Source: Eubacterium sp. CAG:251
Lineage (GTDB): Bacteria; Bacillota; Clostridia; Oscillospirales; Acutalibacteraceae
Assembly (NCBI GenBank): GCA_000436835.1
Contig: FR889123.1
Coordinates: 1 to 7,017 of the forward strand
Direction of reading: 5' to 3'
DNA: 7,017 nucleotides
Under the pieces are notes generated by a model. The model saw only the letters and a program-made list of their open reading frames with translations. It had not been told where the DNA came from and searched no databases. Each line of letters starts with the position of its first letter. The stretch's first letter is position 1. Positions 5,478 to 7,017 of the stretch are shown in pieces. Both the position numbers and the translations under genes were made by a program.

Positions 5478-5512
5478 AACGGAGCTGTCGAATGACAACT
5501 CCGTTTTATTTT
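5478..5512. terminator. Bidirectional terminator between scfB and pfp
   Basis: ACGGAG (5479-5484) pairs with CTCCGT (5499-5504), extended by one A-T pair. An inner TGTC/GACA stem sits after one C-A mismatch, with a GAAT loop. TTTTATTTT follows on the plus strand, and a run of six T's lies 2-3 bp beyond the stem on the minus strand. It can end both convergent genes. Confidence 0.85.
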
Positions 5513-6755
5513 AGTCTTTATATTTTTGCTTTTTAATATCAAGGTGTGAAAGACCGATATAATCAGGCAAGCCGTTTCTGTAAGGAACTTGCGCAACACC
5601 CTTAACAAGGGGTGAAAGATAATCAATCATCTTTTGAGTAACGTCGTTACCCTGCTCGTTTATCCAGCTTCTCGGTACTAATTTTTCATTATTTGCAACC
5701 ACGCTAACCTGCTCGGTATAATAATCAACCGTATAAGGCAAATCGCTTATTCTGCGAAGAGTAGAAAATACGCCTGTCTTACCGTCAAGCGCCGCTTTAA
5801 CAGCAACAACACCTAAATTGTATGCTTCGGTAATATCAGTCATTGAAGCAGTATGACCTGCACTTCTTTGAAGCACGCTTGGCTCTAAAGCACGAACTTT
5901 ACATCCTATTTTTTCTTCTACAACGCTTTTAAGATAAGCTCCTGTTCCACTGAGCATAACGTGACCGAATTTGTCAACATTATCTCCCCTTGCGCTGATA
6001 TAATTACCGTTTTCATCCTTAATTCCCTCGCTTACAACAACAATAACCGAGTTAAATTCATTAAGTTTACCCTTAACATCCTCAACAAATTTATCAACAG
6101 AAAACGGTATTTCAGGCAAATAAATAAGATGAGGTGCAACGCTGTCACCGTCACGTGCAAGTGCGGATGCAGCTGTAAGCCAACCGGCATTACGACCCAT
6201 TGCCTCAATAATATGAACGCTTTTAATACTATATATACTTGTATCATAAGCAACATTTTTAACTGCAAGAGCAATATACTTGGCAGCCGAGCCGAATCCC
6301 GGTGAATGATCAATACCCACAAGGTCATTATCGATAGTTTTAGGTACACCGACAATTTTGATATCAATATTATGACTTGCCGTATACTTTGAAAGCTTAT
6401 CAACAGTATCCATAGAATCGTTACCGCCGATGTAAAGAAAATACCCGATATTATATTTTTTTAAAACATCAATAATTTCGGCAAATATTTTTTCATCATC
6501 ACCAAGCTTATATCTGCAAGAACCAAGGAACATTGCAGGAGTTAAGCGAAGTCTGTTTATATCATACGGCTTACCGTAAAAACGTTCTTTAAGGTCAATA
6601 ATATTGTTTTCCAAAAGACCTTGAATACCGTTAATCATACCGTAAACTGTGTCAATTTTGTTGCTTGAAAAAGCATATTCGATTGCCCCGGCAAGACTTG
6701 AATTAATAACAGCCGTAGGTCCGCCGGATTGACCGATAATCATATTTTTGCTCAT
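5511..6755 (-). CDS. pfp: 6-phosphofructokinase, pyrophosphate-dependent type
   Basis: A 414-residue cytoplasmic enzyme that phosphorylates fructose 6-phosphate to fructose 1,6-bisphosphate in glycolysis. Motifs: N-terminal IGQSGGPTAVIN (7-18, phosphate-donor loop), IGGNDS (109-114), VPKTIDND (137-144, with catalytic Asp142), EAMGRNAGW (184-192) and SEGI. In ATP enzymes the second motif reads GGDGS and the third PGTIDND. Asp113 in the Gly position and Lys139 instead of Gly are the established signs of PPi use, so I infer PPi as donor, making the step reversible. Asn112 in place of the usual Asp is notable. The length exceeds the roughly 320 residues of ATP-PFK and fits the longer PPi group. 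The ATG at 6755 has GGAG (6765-6768) upstream, overlapping the end of the preceding gene. Confidence 0.92.
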   Translation of the reverse strand: MSKNMIIGQSGGPTAVINSSLAGAIEYAFSSNKIDTVYGMINGIQGLLENNIIDLKERFYGKPYDINRLRLTPAMFLGSCRYKLGDDEKIFAEIIDVLKKYNIGYFLYIGGNDSMDTVDKLSKYTASHNIDIKIVGVPKTIDNDLVGIDHSPGFGSAAKYIALAVKNVAYDTSIYSIKSVHIIEAMGRNAGWLTAASALARDGDSVAPHLIYLPEIPFSVDKFVEDVKGKLNEFNSVIVVVSEGIKDENGNYISARGDNVDKFGHVMLSGTGAYLKSVVEEKIGCKVRALEPSVLQRSAGHTASMTDITEAYNLGVVAVKAALDGKTGVFSTLRRISDLPYTVDYYTEQVSVVANNEKLVPRSWINEQGNDVTQKMIDYLSPLVKGVAQVPYRNGLPDYIGLSHLDIKKQKYKD

Positions 6756-6758
6756 AAA

Positions 6759-7017
6759 TTATTCTCCGATTTCATTATCATATATTTTAATGTTTCTGTG
6801 AACATCTTTTACTGGTTTATTTACGCAAATAGGTTCAAGCTTAACTGCGTTCTTTTTTGAAAATGTATTATTAAATATTTCAAGATTTCTGCACGGACCG
6901 CTTTCGTACCAATCATTGCAGTCGCAGGAAATAAAAATATCAGGCATTAAGATATTTTTAAATGTATTATTAAAAATCTTAGACGGTCTGTCAGTAGTGC
7001 ATAAAATGCCACGTGTA
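6759..7017 (-). CDS. Right-handed beta-helix protein, C-terminal part only
   Basis: The frame is open from the window edge (first whole codon at 7016) to the stop at 6759-6761, giving the last 85 residues of a longer protein. It starts TRGILCTTDRPSKIFNNTF and shows repeated strand-turn units with Asn ladders: KIFNNTF, LEIFNNTF, IKIYDNEI. WYESGPCRNLEI is also present. This is typical of parallel beta-helix proteins, often polysaccharide lyases or glycoside hydrolases; the RGIL...WYESG pattern reminds me of alpha-galactosidase-like (GH110-type) beta-helix enzymes, but that is only an impression. A Met at 6947 is internal, not a start. Only 3 bp separate its stop from pfp, so the two are probably co-transcribed. 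Confidence 0.75.
   Translation of the reverse strand, partial: TRGILCTTDRPSKIFNNTFKNILMPDIFISCDCNDWYESGPCRNLEIFNNTFSKKNAVKLEPICVNKPVKDVHRNIKIYDNEIGE

Noticed and set aside
6032..6403. 123-codon open frame in the same strand as pfp but another frame
   Set aside because: It overlaps the conserved PKTIDND and MGR region of pfp, and its composition (Leu/Ile/Val-rich) is what a frame shift of that gene gives.

Overview
The window is AT-rich DNA from a low-GC Gram-positive anaerobe, most likely a Clostridia gut-type organism (Oscillospiraceae/Ruminococcaceae-like). The evidence is a SCIFF ranthipeptide pair (scfA-scfB, a near-universal Clostridia marker), a PPi-type phosphofructokinase, consensus sigma-A promoters, AGGAG-type ribosome binding sites and TTG starts. 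No phage, insertion-sequence or CRISPR signal was found.

Left part, minus strand (1-1727). A tRNA operon reads leftward out of the window (tRNA-CAU, probably Ile2, then tRNA-Trp). It is driven by a strong extended -10 promoter at 192-220 whose -10 box lies in the loop of a long inverted repeat. Upstream of it sits a two-gene unit: a 59-residue acidic protein (1265-1444) and a secreted, single-pass membrane-anchored protein with a long Ser/Asn/Lys linker (250-1257). Neither could be assigned a function. tRNA-Leu(CAG) follows at 1640-1727.

Intergenic hub (1728-1989). Two strong divergent promoters have directly abutting -35 boxes (1920-1931). The leftward one makes a short transcript of about 85 nt that ends at a hairpin with eight T's. 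The transcript is either a small RNA or carries a micro-ORF with a Cys-Pro-Gly-Cys motif. The rightward one drives the plus-strand operon.

Middle, plus strand (1990-5471). A six-helix membrane protein overlaps an Orn/Lys/Arg-decarboxylase-family PLP enzyme that starts at TTG. A consensus promoter embedded in the 3' end of the decarboxylase then drives scfA, a 48-residue six-cysteine RiPP precursor. An intrinsic terminator separates scfA from scfB, the radical SAM/SPASM maturase, so scfB probably depends on readthrough. The precursor has six cysteines but not in the usual register: the position I take to be the known thioether donor Cys is Ser32, the acceptor Thr is Ser37, and an extra Cys lies in the leader (Cys13). 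This is the most interesting point in the window.

Right part, minus strand (5511-7017). After a bidirectional terminator lie a PPi-dependent-type phosphofructokinase and, 3 bp upstream of it, the C-terminal end of a right-handed beta-helix protein, probably a carbohydrate-active enzyme. They look like one operon reading in from beyond the window edge.
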